A DNA stretch of 20,864 nucleotides from a virus. The translations under genes and the position numbers were made by a program. The stretch is from positions 1 to 20,864 of IMG/VR virus record IMGVR_UViG_3300010370_000300. The stretch is one strand, 5' to 3'. Within the stretch, counting starts at the first letter, position 1; each line of letters begins with the position of its first letter. Below, in pieces: positions 8,034-13,144 of this stretch. Under the pieces are notes generated by a model. That model was given only the letters and a program-made list of their open reading frames with translations, made no database searches and had not been told where the DNA came from.

Positions 8034-8167
8034 GATTTTGTTGCGACGAGCAATGCCATCAAGGAAGGAATTGTCCTGACAGGACTATCCCTGATTGGGT
8101 TGACGGGTTCGCGCTTGGCATCTGCGCGGTGTCATTCATAGTGATTCTGGTGATGCTGTTCGCATGA
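8030..8167 (+). CDS. Small single-pass membrane protein, 45 aa
   Basis: It starts at an ATGA overlap (8030-8033) and ends in another (8164-8167). Residues 1-16 contain four cysteines and a histidine (CC...C.H...C); residues about 24-45 form one hydrophobic segment (FALGICAVSFIVILVMLFA) running to the C-terminus. The predicted product is a tiny inner-membrane protein with a Cys-rich N-terminal head. Function unknown; phage proteins of this size often act on host membrane targets, but nothing here specifies that. Confidence 0.6.
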   Translation: MRFCCDEQCHQGRNCPDRTIPDWVDGFALGICAVSFIVILVMLFA

Positions 8168-8325
8168 TCTGCGTACTGCTGGAATGCGATGGCAAGTCCA
8201 AAGTTCTTGAGACCAGGGTTCATGAGAACACTGTGTGGATTCGCAGGAGAAGGCAGTGCTCTTGCGGCCACGTTTGGTGGACAACAGAAATCCCAGAAAA
8301 CAACTTAATCGTGAGAGAAGAATGA
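8164..8325 (+). CDS. Stand-alone NrdR-like zinc-ribbon protein, 53 aa
   Basis: The translation contains VLETR, WIRRRRQC, CGH and WWTTE, in the order and spacing of the N-terminal zinc ribbon of the NrdR repressor (V-x-DSR, IRRRREC-x2-C, FTT-x-E). Cys32 and Cys34 form the second knuckle as CSC rather than CxxC; Cys3 and Cys8 could form the first as C-x4-C. The ATP-cone of NrdR is absent, so it cannot sense nucleotides as NrdR does. ATGA overlaps on both sides support expression. It could bind DNA or act as an adapter; the resemblance is by eye. Confidence 0.6.
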   Translation: MICVLLECDGKSKVLETRVHENTVWIRRRRQCSCGHVWWTTEIPENNLIVREE

Positions 8326-8546
8326 GCACAAAGAAAAAAATTAACCCGTTTACAGAACTTAGAAAAGAGCGCGAAAAACTAGCTACGCAGCCGGAAGAGC
8401 CTTACATACCGTTCTACGAATACCAATTAAAAGACGGCCGAAAGGTGACTTATGGTGTTGCGGACAGCAAAGGACGGTACGGCTGGGTATTCAAAGACAC
8501 CCTCAAGCCGGTGACTGAAGAAGACATTAAAGGGACCAATAAATGA
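8322..8546 (+). CDS. Unrecognised small protein, 74 aa
   Basis: A longer frame from a GTG at 8235 exists, but the ATG at 8322 overlaps the previous stop as ATGA and is the better start. The N-terminus is Lys-rich (MSTKKKINPFTELRKEREK). The rest (YIPFYEYQLKDGRKVTYGVADSKGRYGWVFKDTLKPVT) reads as a small beta-rich domain, resembling an SH3-like barrel in spacing. This gene is lower in GC than its neighbours (AAAGAAAAAAATTAACCC near the start), which suggests a separate origin. Function unknown. Confidence 0.65.
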   Translation: MSTKKKINPFTELRKEREKLATQPEEPYIPFYEYQLKDGRKVTYGVADSKGRYGWVFKDTLKPVTEEDIKGTNK

Positions 8547-8869
8547 AAAAGCTCATCTGTGCAGCACTGATCTGTTTGGCCCCAGTTGCGAACGCGGAGT
8601 TCTGGGACGGGAACAAACTTCAACGATTCCTGAGCGAGTCGCCCGGGTACAACAGCGGGGCGGCCATGGGGTTCATCATCGGCGTTCATGACTTAGGCGA
8701 AGGCGTGCTTCATTGCTCCCCGACCAACATCACGGCCGGTCAGGCAAGGTCCGTGGTCCAGGCTTATCTGAACGAGGTCCCATCGCTCCTGCACAACACA
8801 GCGCAAATTCTGGTGACCCGGGCGCTCCAGCGTGCGTGGCCCTGCCCCGCGAAAGGCAGCCCGACATGA
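8543..8869 (+). CDS. Secreted Rap1a/Tai-like protein
   Basis: Residues 1-18 form a signal peptide (MKKLICAALICLAPVANA, cleavage before Glu19). The mature part follows the Rap1a/Tai pattern: an N-terminal helix, SGAAMGFIIGVHD, a cysteine in LHCSP (Cys58), NITAGQARSVVQAYLNEVP, a hydrophobic ILVTRAL helix and AWPCP (Cys101); the two cysteines could form the family's disulfide. Bacterial members are periplasmic immunity proteins against type VI amidases. In a phage it could protect the wall of the infected cell, delay lysis or block competitors. Family match by eye; role inferred. ATGA on both sides. Confidence 0.78.
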   Translation: MKKLICAALICLAPVANAEFWDGNKLQRFLSESPGYNSGAAMGFIIGVHDLGEGVLHCSPTNITAGQARSVVQAYLNEVPSLLHNTAQILVTRALQRAWPCPAKGSPT

Positions 8870-9057
8870 GCAGTCACATCATCACAATCGAGACCACGTT
8901 TCGATACGAACATGGCGACCAGAGGCAAAACACTTGGTCGGTGTCTTTGCAGGGCGACGGGACAGTTGGTTCTTACGTTCAGGCTTTCCGCACTGCGTTG
9001 ATGGCAGCAGGGTTCGATGCGGAATTGGCCGGATCACTGGGGATCAGAGATGAATGA
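8866..9057 (+). CDS. Unrecognised small protein, 63 aa
   Basis: It starts at ATG 8866, overlapping the previous stop (ATGA). The sequence (MSSHIITIETTFRYEHG...TWSVSLQGDGTVGSYVQAFRTALMAAGFDAELAGSL) suggests an N-terminal beta-hairpin followed by a helix. The same frame continues upstream through the Rap1a-like gene without a better start. No family recognised. It overlaps the next gene by eight bases. Confidence 0.65.
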   Translation: MSSHIITIETTFRYEHGDQRQNTWSVSLQGDGTVGSYVQAFRTALMAAGFDAELAGSLGIRDE

Positions 9058-9430
9058 CCTGAGAACCGCCGCCCAGCAGGCGCTGGAGGCATGGGACAAA
9101 GATGAGAACGGAACGGTTGATCATCCGATGTCTGGCGTGATGGAAACACTCCGCGCCGCACTGGAGGGGTTCGACGCTCTCTTCGCCGAACTAACGCACC
9201 CGGAGCAGGAGCCGGTGGCGTGGATGTATGTCAACTCTGATGGAGAGTGCGAGCAAATTGAATACGGCGTTTGTGACTTTGACGACCAAAACATAACTTT
9301 GCTCTACACCCACCCACCCCACCGCGAGTGGCAGGGGCTGACGGATGAGGAGGCTGCTGCATGTTGGTCCACAAGTGCTGTCGAAACGTGGAAAGCCATC
9401 GAGGCCGCGCTGAAGGAGAAGAACAAGTGA
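9050..9430 (+). CDS. Conserved-type phage hypothetical protein, 126 aa
   Basis: The N-terminus (LRTAAQQALEAWD), the central EPVAWMYVN and the later LLYTHPPHREWQGLTDEEA are modules I recognise from many hypothetical proteins of proteobacterial phages and prophages, but no biochemical role is known to me. The start at ATG 9050 keeps the LRTAAQQ beginning; an in-frame ATG at 9017 would add 11 residues and overlap the previous gene more. The stop overlaps the next GTG start (GTGA). Confidence 0.72.
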   Translation: MNDLRTAAQQALEAWDKDENGTVDHPMSGVMETLRAALEGFDALFAELTHPEQEPVAWMYVNSDGECEQIEYGVCDFDDQNITLLYTHPPHREWQGLTDEEAAACWSTSAVETWKAIEAALKEKNK

Positions 9431-9639
9431 CCCGCGACGACATCATCCGCATGGCGCGGGAGGCTGGGATAGTTGTGACCGGCGAGGCTGTTTGGCGTTT
9501 GTGCGAACTTGTCGCCGCTGCCGAGCGTGAGGCATGTGCGAAGGTGTGTGAAAAAGAAATTGCTCGGGTAAAACCGATCTACTCTGTAACAGCAGAGAAC
9601 TGCGTCAAAGCCATCCGAGCAAGAGGGGAAGAAGGGTAA
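9427..9639 (+). CDS. Small phage protein of the EREACAKVCE type, 70 aa
   Basis: The GTG at 9427 overlaps the previous stop (GTGA), giving TRDDIIRMAREAGIV at the start; the frame is open further upstream but without a better start. The core is AAAEREACAKVCEKE and the end is KAIRARGEEG. This short helical module is widespread in phage hypothetical proteins, often fused to or beside the EPVAWM family, as here. The 74-residue protein encoded at 11100 carries a diverged copy of the same pattern. Function unknown. Confidence 0.7.
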   Translation: MTRDDIIRMAREAGIVVTGEAVWRLCELVAAAEREACAKVCEKEIARVKPIYSVTAENCVKAIRARGEEG

Positions 9640-9641
9640 CA

Positions 9642-10484
9642 ATGAAAGATTTGTTCAAAATTGAGGCGCCTACTTGCATATCGTTTAGCGGAGGAAGAAC
9701 GTCTGCGTATATGCTCTGGCGCGTTCTGCAAAGCAACGATGGCCTGCCGTCTGAGGCCAAGATCTGCTTTGCAAACACAGGCAAGGAGGACGAGGCTACA
9801 CTGCGCTTTGTTGACCGCTGCTCAAAAGAATGGGGTGTTCCAATCACTTGGGTGGAGTACGCCGAGGCGGAGCAGACCAAGGATCGCTTTCGGGTCGTGA
9901 CCTTTGAAACCGCCAGTCGTGATGGCGAGCCGTTTGAGGCCATCATCAGAAGGCGCAACTACTTGCCAAATCCAGTCAGCAGGTTCTGCACCGTCGAGAT
10001 GAAGGTGCGAGCAATCCATCGCTACTTGAAGTCTATTGGTTGGACAGAGTGGGACTCCATGCTCGGCATCAGGGCTGATGAGCCACGCCGCCTAGCCAAG
10101 ATCGGAAATCAAGACTACGGCAAGCACGAAGAGAAAATCGCACCTCTCGGCCCTGCGGGAGTTACTAAAGAAATGGTCGGCGCGTTCTGGGCCGGACAGC
10201 CCTTTGACCTTGAACTGCCCAACATGAACGGCGTGACCATGCATGGCAATTGCGACCTCTGCTACCTCAAGGGCGCGTCACAGATCCTGTCCCTGATCGC
10301 CGAGAAGCCTCAACGCGCCGTCTGGTGGGCAAAGATGGAGGCGTTGGCGTTGGCGTCATCGCCCTCAGGGGACAAGTTCCGCACCGACCGCCCGTCATAC
10401 GCCCAGATGCTGAAGTTCACCAAGGAGCAGCGGTCGATGTTTGATGACGATGTTGATTCCATTGAATGCTTCTGCGGGGATTGA
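9642..10484 (+). CDS. PAPS reductase-like PP-loop protein
   Basis: The 280-residue protein begins with a PP-loop, ISFSGGRTSA (13-22), typical of the PAPS reductase/adenine nucleotide alpha-hydrolase superfamily, which activates substrates with AMP. FANTGKEDEATLRFVDRC follows the reductase pattern. Five cysteines (116, 204, 207, 276, 278) sit in RFCT, GNCDLC and ECFCGD contexts and could hold a metal or Fe-S centre. Phage and prophage relatives are common, and some superfamily members act in DNA or tRNA sulfur modification; the substrate here is not known. The gene starts two bases after the previous stop. Confidence 0.8.
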   Translation: MKDLFKIEAPTCISFSGGRTSAYMLWRVLQSNDGLPSEAKICFANTGKEDEATLRFVDRCSKEWGVPITWVEYAEAEQTKDRFRVVTFETASRDGEPFEAIIRRRNYLPNPVSRFCTVEMKVRAIHRYLKSIGWTEWDSMLGIRADEPRRLAKIGNQDYGKHEEKIAPLGPAGVTKEMVGAFWAGQPFDLELPNMNGVTMHGNCDLCYLKGASQILSLIAEKPQRAVWWAKMEALALASSPSGDKFRTDRPSYAQMLKFTKEQRSMFDDDVDSIECFCGD

Positions 10485-10486
10485 TT

Positions 10487-10723
10487 TTGAGAGCAAGAAC
10501 AATCACTAGCATGATCAATGAAGATCTTGTTCAGGCACTGGCTACTGTCCGCGCTCTGATTGATCTGACCGATCCGGAGAACGAGGCCGCGTGGGCGCAG
10601 ATAGAAACCTTCTGCTCAATCGCCCTTCGCGTGTTCGCTAAAACCAATCCATCCAAGCTACGGGATGCAGCCATGGCAGAAGAGATAAAAGCCAGGATTG
10701 AAGGAAGAGAGGTTCTCGAATGA
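10487..10723 (+). CDS. Unrecognised small helical protein, 70-78 aa
   Basis: The certain part is DLVQALATVRALIDLTDPENEAAWAQIETFCSIALRVF followed by a charged C-terminus, probably all helical. The start is uncertain: TTG at 10487 has GGGGA about 5 bases upstream and gives 78 residues; ATG at 10511 gives 70 residues but has no clear ribosome binding site. The stop overlaps the next gene's ATG (ATGA at 10720). No family recognised. Confidence 0.6.
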   Translation: MRARTITSMINEDLVQALATVRALIDLTDPENEAAWAQIETFCSIALRVFAKTNPSKLRDAAMAEEIKARIEGREVLE

Positions 10724-11103
10724 AAGATATGAGTTCAGATGCGACGGCAGAAAAAAGACTAATGGCCGCCGTCGTTGCACAGGCGGTAAAAGATGCGTGC
10801 CTTTTGCCTATCGAAAGGAGACGGCGAGGCAAGACGGAAATGGCTTTGCGATCAGATGCAATTACGGCCATGGCTTTCCTGTTTGAAAAGTCCATGCCGG
10901 GGCTCGATGCATATGCCATTTGGCTAGACTTTGATACCGATAGATTCAGAGAAAGGCTGATTGATGCATGCGATAGCAACAGGAGAGACCCAATGTTCAG
11001 TGATCAGCAGCGCCGTGCATTCAGGCATAACTACCGTATCTTCATGTCAATGACCAAGCATGAAAGGACCGGAAGCTATGAAATCGAGGATGAAGAAGAA
11101 TGA
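10720..11103 (+). CDS. Unrecognised phage protein, 127 aa
   Basis: It starts in an ATGA overlap and ends in another at 11100. The sequence has a helical N-terminal half with a basic patch (LPIERRRRGKTEMALRSDAITAMAFLF), then DAYAIWLDFDTDRFRERL, and an acidic C-terminus (EIEDEEE). The layout is that of a small helical DNA-associated phage protein, but I see no motif that defines a family. Real-gene status rests on length and coupling. Confidence 0.7.
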   Translation: MKDMSSDATAEKRLMAAVVAQAVKDACLLPIERRRRGKTEMALRSDAITAMAFLFEKSMPGLDAYAIWLDFDTDRFRERLIDACDSNRRDPMFSDQQRRAFRHNYRIFMSMTKHERTGSYEIEDEEE

Positions 11104-11324
11104 ATCAAGCTGAACAAAACAGGCTTGATCAAGTCTGGTTCAAGGCTCTTGATGAATCTGTAGCGGCAAACGAGATGTTCACCAGATACAGATTCGCCCA
11201 TCGCATTGCACAAGAGGAAAGAGAGTCTTGTGCAAAGCTCTTGGATGAATTAGCAGAATGCTGCAAAGGGATGCGTAAAGTCGCTCTCACTGCGGCAGCT
11301 AATGCAATCAGGCACAGGAAATGA
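11100..11324 (+). CDS. Small phage protein of the ERExCAK type, 74 aa
   Basis: The ATG overlaps the previous stop and the stop overlaps the next ATG. The core AQEERESCAKLLDELAE and the end ALTAAANAIRHRK parallel the 70-residue protein at 9427 (AAEREACAKVCE ... AENCVKAIRARGE), so the two look like diverged copies of one helical module. Two cysteines (ECCKG) lie in the middle. Function unknown. Confidence 0.7.
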   Translation: MNQAEQNRLDQVWFKALDESVAANEMFTRYRFAHRIAQEERESCAKLLDELAECCKGMRKVALTAAANAIRHRK

Positions 11325-11833
11325 GCGAGAACAAAGTAATGCCAGCAGTGAGTGGAGAAGTCTACTGGAGGGACCCGCATGGCAGCCCTCCCCCAAGAGG
11401 AGTGAAGATGTTGATACTGACAGATGGTGGAGTCGCCGTTATTGGTAGCTGGACGGACGACAGCAACTTTGTCGCATGGTCTCCGCTTCCAAAGAAGCGG
11501 CCTTCAGACTTGCAGTCCAGGATTTTTTCCATCCTGAGCAAAAGTAACATGACGGCAGACCAGATCGTTGAAGAGGTCAAGGCCCCGCGGTCCACGGTTA
11601 TCGTAGCCATCAACGCCCTGAAGAAACAGGGCAAGATTTGCATTCACTCCTACCAGAAGACGGTATCGTCTCCCGTCAGGATATGGACAATCGGCAGCGT
11701 GGATGCAGAGCGGCCGAATAACATGACCGTCGAGCAGCGCAACGAACGGCAGAGGCAGAAGCGCAAGGAAAAGAAGGCTGCCAGCAAGCAGAAGTTCACC
11801 CCCCGCCGCGACATTGCGGCTTCTTGGTTTTGA
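11321..11833 (+). CDS. Putative winged-helix protein with N-terminal phage domain, 170 aa
   Basis: Residues about 13-57 (YWRDPHGSPPPRGVKMLILTDGGVAVIGSWTDDSNFVAWSPLP) resemble a small domain common in phage hypotheticals that ends in a W-x-PLP motif. Residues about 62-115 (LQSRIFSILSKSNMTADQIVEEVKAPRSTVIVAINALKKQGKI) have a helix-turn-helix pattern with a following wing, then a very basic tail (RNERQRQKRKEKK). A DNA-binding regulator is likely; the target is unknown. ATGA overlap at the start. Confidence 0.7.
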   Translation: MSENKVMPAVSGEVYWRDPHGSPPPRGVKMLILTDGGVAVIGSWTDDSNFVAWSPLPKKRPSDLQSRIFSILSKSNMTADQIVEEVKAPRSTVIVAINALKKQGKICIHSYQKTVSSPVRIWTIGSVDAERPNNMTVEQRNERQRQKRKEKKAASKQKFTPRRDIAASWF

Positions 11834-11840
11834 GGAACTT

Positions 11841-12026
11841 ATGGAAGTCAAAGGAAGTCCCGCATCTCTTGAGATCGCCAAACCAGATTGCAGAACCTGC
11901 AAGCAAATCTACCTTGGGCACACTTGTCTCGAGACCGTCCAGTGCATCCAAGGAAACAAGTATCAAAAGCGCGAGCCGCTTCACCTCTGGAGTCCAGATG
12001 CACACCTACAAAGCGATGGTCGATAA
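11841..12026 (+). CDS. Small Cys-motif protein, 61 aa
   Basis: The ATG at 11841 has GAGGAA about 5 bases upstream. The protein has CRTC at residues 17-20, then cysteines 29 and 34, followed by a GNKYQKREPLHLW segment; this C-x2-C ... C-x4-C plus NKY-x-PxxLW layout is familiar from short putative zinc-binding phage proteins. Its last 29 bases overlap the nuclease gene in another frame. Function unknown. Confidence 0.6.
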   Translation: MEVKGSPASLEIAKPDCRTCKQIYLGHTCLETVQCIQGNKYQKREPLHLWSPDAHLQSDGR

Positions 12027-12321
12027 CGTAGTTGATGGCGACACCATCGATGTCTACATAGACCTCGGGTTCAAGATCGCCACCAAGCAACGCCTTCGAG
12101 TGGCTCACATTGATACCCCGGAGCGGGGCCATCCAAAGTACAAGGAGGCCGCTGACGCCGGTCGAGCCATGCTGCTCAACAAGACCGTGACCATCAAGAC
12201 AGAGAAAGTCTCGAAGTGGGGCTACTACCTCGCCCAGGTCACGCTCGAGTCTGGCGAGGACTATGCCCAGGCCATGGTGTCCATGGGTCTGGCCAAGCCA
12301 TACGAGGGTGGAGCGAAGTGA
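11998..12321 (+). CDS. Staphylococcal-nuclease-like (SNase/thermonuclease) protein lacking the second catalytic arginine
   Basis: Residues 11-42 match the SNase OB-fold core: VVDGDT with Asp13, then QRLRVAHIDTPE with Arg34, Asp39 and Glu42, equivalent to Asp21, Arg35, Asp40 and Glu43 of micrococcal nuclease. The later KYGR motif, which holds the catalytic Arg87, is KWGY here, so that arginine is replaced by tyrosine (Tyr76). At 107 residues the domain is short but complete through the last helix (AQAMVSMGLAKPY). GGAG lies 6 bases before ATG 11998. There is no signal peptide, so it acts in the cytoplasm. Confidence 0.85.
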   Translation: MHTYKAMVDNVVDGDTIDVYIDLGFKIATKQRLRVAHIDTPERGHPKYKEAADAGRAMLLNKTVTIKTEKVSKWGYYLAQVTLESGEDYAQAMVSMGLAKPYEGGAK

Positions 12322-12581
12322 ACAGCAAAAACCTGACCGCGGTTGACAGGGAGCACCTGTCCAACGTCAAGTCCTTGCCATGCGGTGTATGCGGTCACGC
12401 CGCGCCCTCGGATGCTCACCACATCGAGCAGGGCCTGCACTACCTGTGCATCCCACTGTGCAAGGACTGCCATCAGGGATCTCACAACGGGATCCACGGC
12501 CGACGAGCCATGTGGAACGTACTCAAGAAGACTGAACTCACCGTTCTCAATGACACCGTCAAGAAGCTCATGTTAGGATGA
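12318..12581 (+). CDS. Ref-like HNH-type nuclease
   Basis: This 87-residue protein starts with GTG in a GTGA overlap with the nuclease gene, with GGTGGAG upstream. The sequence CGVCGHAAPSDAHHIEQG...LCIPLCKDCHQGSHNGIHG carries Cys22/Cys25, the His34-His35 pair and Cys48/Cys51-His52, then His56 and His60. This matches the C-terminal HNH domain of P1 Ref and related phage proteins (CxxC ... HH ... IPLCxxCHxG ... HG). P1 Ref cuts DNA at RecA-made displacement loops; this copy has only the HNH part. It is the last gene before the terminator. Confidence 0.83.
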   Translation: MNSKNLTAVDREHLSNVKSLPCGVCGHAAPSDAHHIEQGLHYLCIPLCKDCHQGSHNGIHGRRAMWNVLKKTELTVLNDTVKKLMLG

Positions 12582-12623
12582 AGTCGCTCCCCCATGGAGC
12601 GTGCTCTCTCTCGTGTTGAGATT

Positions 12624-12651
12624 CGCCCCCTTCATTGGGGGCGTTTTTTTT
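12624..12651 (+). terminator. Intrinsic terminator of the long plus operon
   Basis: CGCCCCC (12624-12630) and GGGGGCG (12637-12643) form a perfect 7-bp stem with a 6-base loop, followed by eight T. It lies about 40 bases after the HNH stop and closes the operon that begins at 4635. A weaker 6-bp hairpin without T-run precedes it at 12585-12601. Confidence 0.92.
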
Positions 12652-12655
12652 CGAC

Positions 12656-12671
12656 ATTAACACCTGTTAAT
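12656..12671. promoter_or_regulatory. Operator-like palindrome upstream of the ncRNA promoter
   Basis: ATTAACACCTGTTAAT is a 6-4-6 palindrome (ATTAAC / GTTAAT) ending four bases before the -35 box of the promoter at 12675. Size and position fit a dimeric regulator site. It overlaps the third copy of ATCTGTTGA (12670-12678). The regulator is unknown; the ParB-like and ribbon-helix-helix proteins of this window are candidates. Confidence 0.5.
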
Positions 12672-12674
12672 CTG

Positions 12675-12702
12675 TTGACGACCCACAGCAGGGTGCTACA
12701 AT
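12675..12702 (+). promoter_or_regulatory. Sigma70-type promoter with extended -10
   Basis: TTGACG (12675-12680), 16-base spacer, TACAAT (12697-12702) preceded by TGC, an extended -10. This is the best promoter in the window and predicts a start near 12708-12710. The first downstream gene is over 430 bases away and a T-run-ended stem lies at 12733-12817, so its main product is probably an RNA. Confidence 0.75.
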
Positions 12703-12708
12703 CAGCAC

Positions 12709-12817
12709 CGCTGGAGTGGAAACCAAGCACGAGCCGTTAAGTCAGATCCCGACCCCGCGAGGGGTGCCTCCCTGCCAAGGGTGTGTTTCCACCGGGGTCT
12801 GTCTTAACGGCTTTTTT
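12709..12817 (+). ncRNA. Candidate structured phage small RNA (about 109 nt) with terminator-type 3' end
   Basis: A long stem pairs GCCGTTAAG (12733-12741) with CTTAACGGC (12803-12811), and after one U-U mismatch CAGATCCC (12743-12750) with GGGGTCTG (12794-12801), with one G-U pair. Six T follow at 12812-12817. Inside sit a hairpin ACCCC-GCGA-GGGGT (12752-12765) with a GNRA tetraloop and a short one, CCCT-GCCA-AGGG (12770-12781). GTGGAAAC near the 5' end (12716-12723) is perfectly complementary to GTTTCCAC in the junction (12785-12792), suggesting a pseudoknot or alternative pairing. Promoter, fold and T-run together indicate a discrete RNA; an attenuator leader is the alternative. I recognise no known family. 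Ends are estimated. Confidence 0.65.
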
Positions 12818-13080
12818 GTTCTCCACGCCAGCCGGACTCCGCCCGTTAGTAGCGCACCTGCATCGGTGGCTCGGAAGAGAAGACCCGTCCTGCTCGACAC
12901 CCCGGCAGTGGCGGCCCAGCCTGTCAGCGAGGGACTGGGGTAGTTGGTGGGAAAAAGGGTGGCCGTACCGAGCCCGCCAACGAACGAATCGCTGCCTCCG
13001 GGGGACTGGGGCCGGGCCTGTGAGCCTAGCCTGGGTCAGTGGTGGTCCCCGAACCACCCCTTGGAGAAACTCAGATCGGG
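12818..13080 (+). other. GC-rich non-coding stretch with nested complementary segments
   Basis: No ORF here looks protein-like on either strand. Nested complementary pairs are visible: CGGCCCAG (12912-12919) with CTGGGGCCG (13006-13014, one bulge), CAGCGA (12925-12930) with TCGCTG (12989-12994), and GTTGGTGGG (12943-12951) with CCCGCCAAC (12973-12981, one G-U). A separate hairpin GGTGGT/ACCACC lies at 13041-13058. GGGACTGGGG is repeated at 12931-12940 and 13002-13011. This suggests a second structured RNA or long leader; ends and function are unknown. Confidence 0.45.
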
Positions 13081-13090
13081 ATGTCATGTG

Positions 13091-13120
13091 ATGACCCTGG
13101 CGTGACTCATGTGCTATCAT
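13091..13120 (+). promoter_or_regulatory. Candidate promoter of the ParB-like/helicase operon
   Basis: ATGACC (13091-13096, four matches to TTGACA), 18-base spacer, and TATCAT (13115-13120) preceded by TGC as an extended -10. It would start transcription about 20 bases before the AGGAGG site (13135-13140) of the ParB-like gene. Confidence 0.55.
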
Positions 13121-13144
13121 GGGCGCCCAGCCTCAGGAGGAACG

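Noticed and set aside
8235-8546. Longer 103-aa version of the 74-aa gene from a GTG at 8235
   Set aside because: It would overlap most of the zinc-ribbon gene; the ATGA start at 8322 fits the operon pattern.
12578-12619. A 13-codon ORF overlapping the HNH stop by ATGA
   Set aside because: Too short to support; ends within the terminator region and has no recognisable feature.
12818-13080. RNase P RNA, tmRNA or group I/II intron
   Set aside because: The conserved cores I would expect (for example GAGGAAAGUCC for RNase P, or a domain V-like hairpin) are absent.
12737-13120. Open frames of over 100 aa on both strands in the non-coding interval (minus 12737-13120, plus 12783-13091)
   Set aside because: Translations are Arg/Pro/Gly-rich with no family resemblance, lack ribosome binding sites, and run across the promoter, stem and T-run of the candidate RNA.
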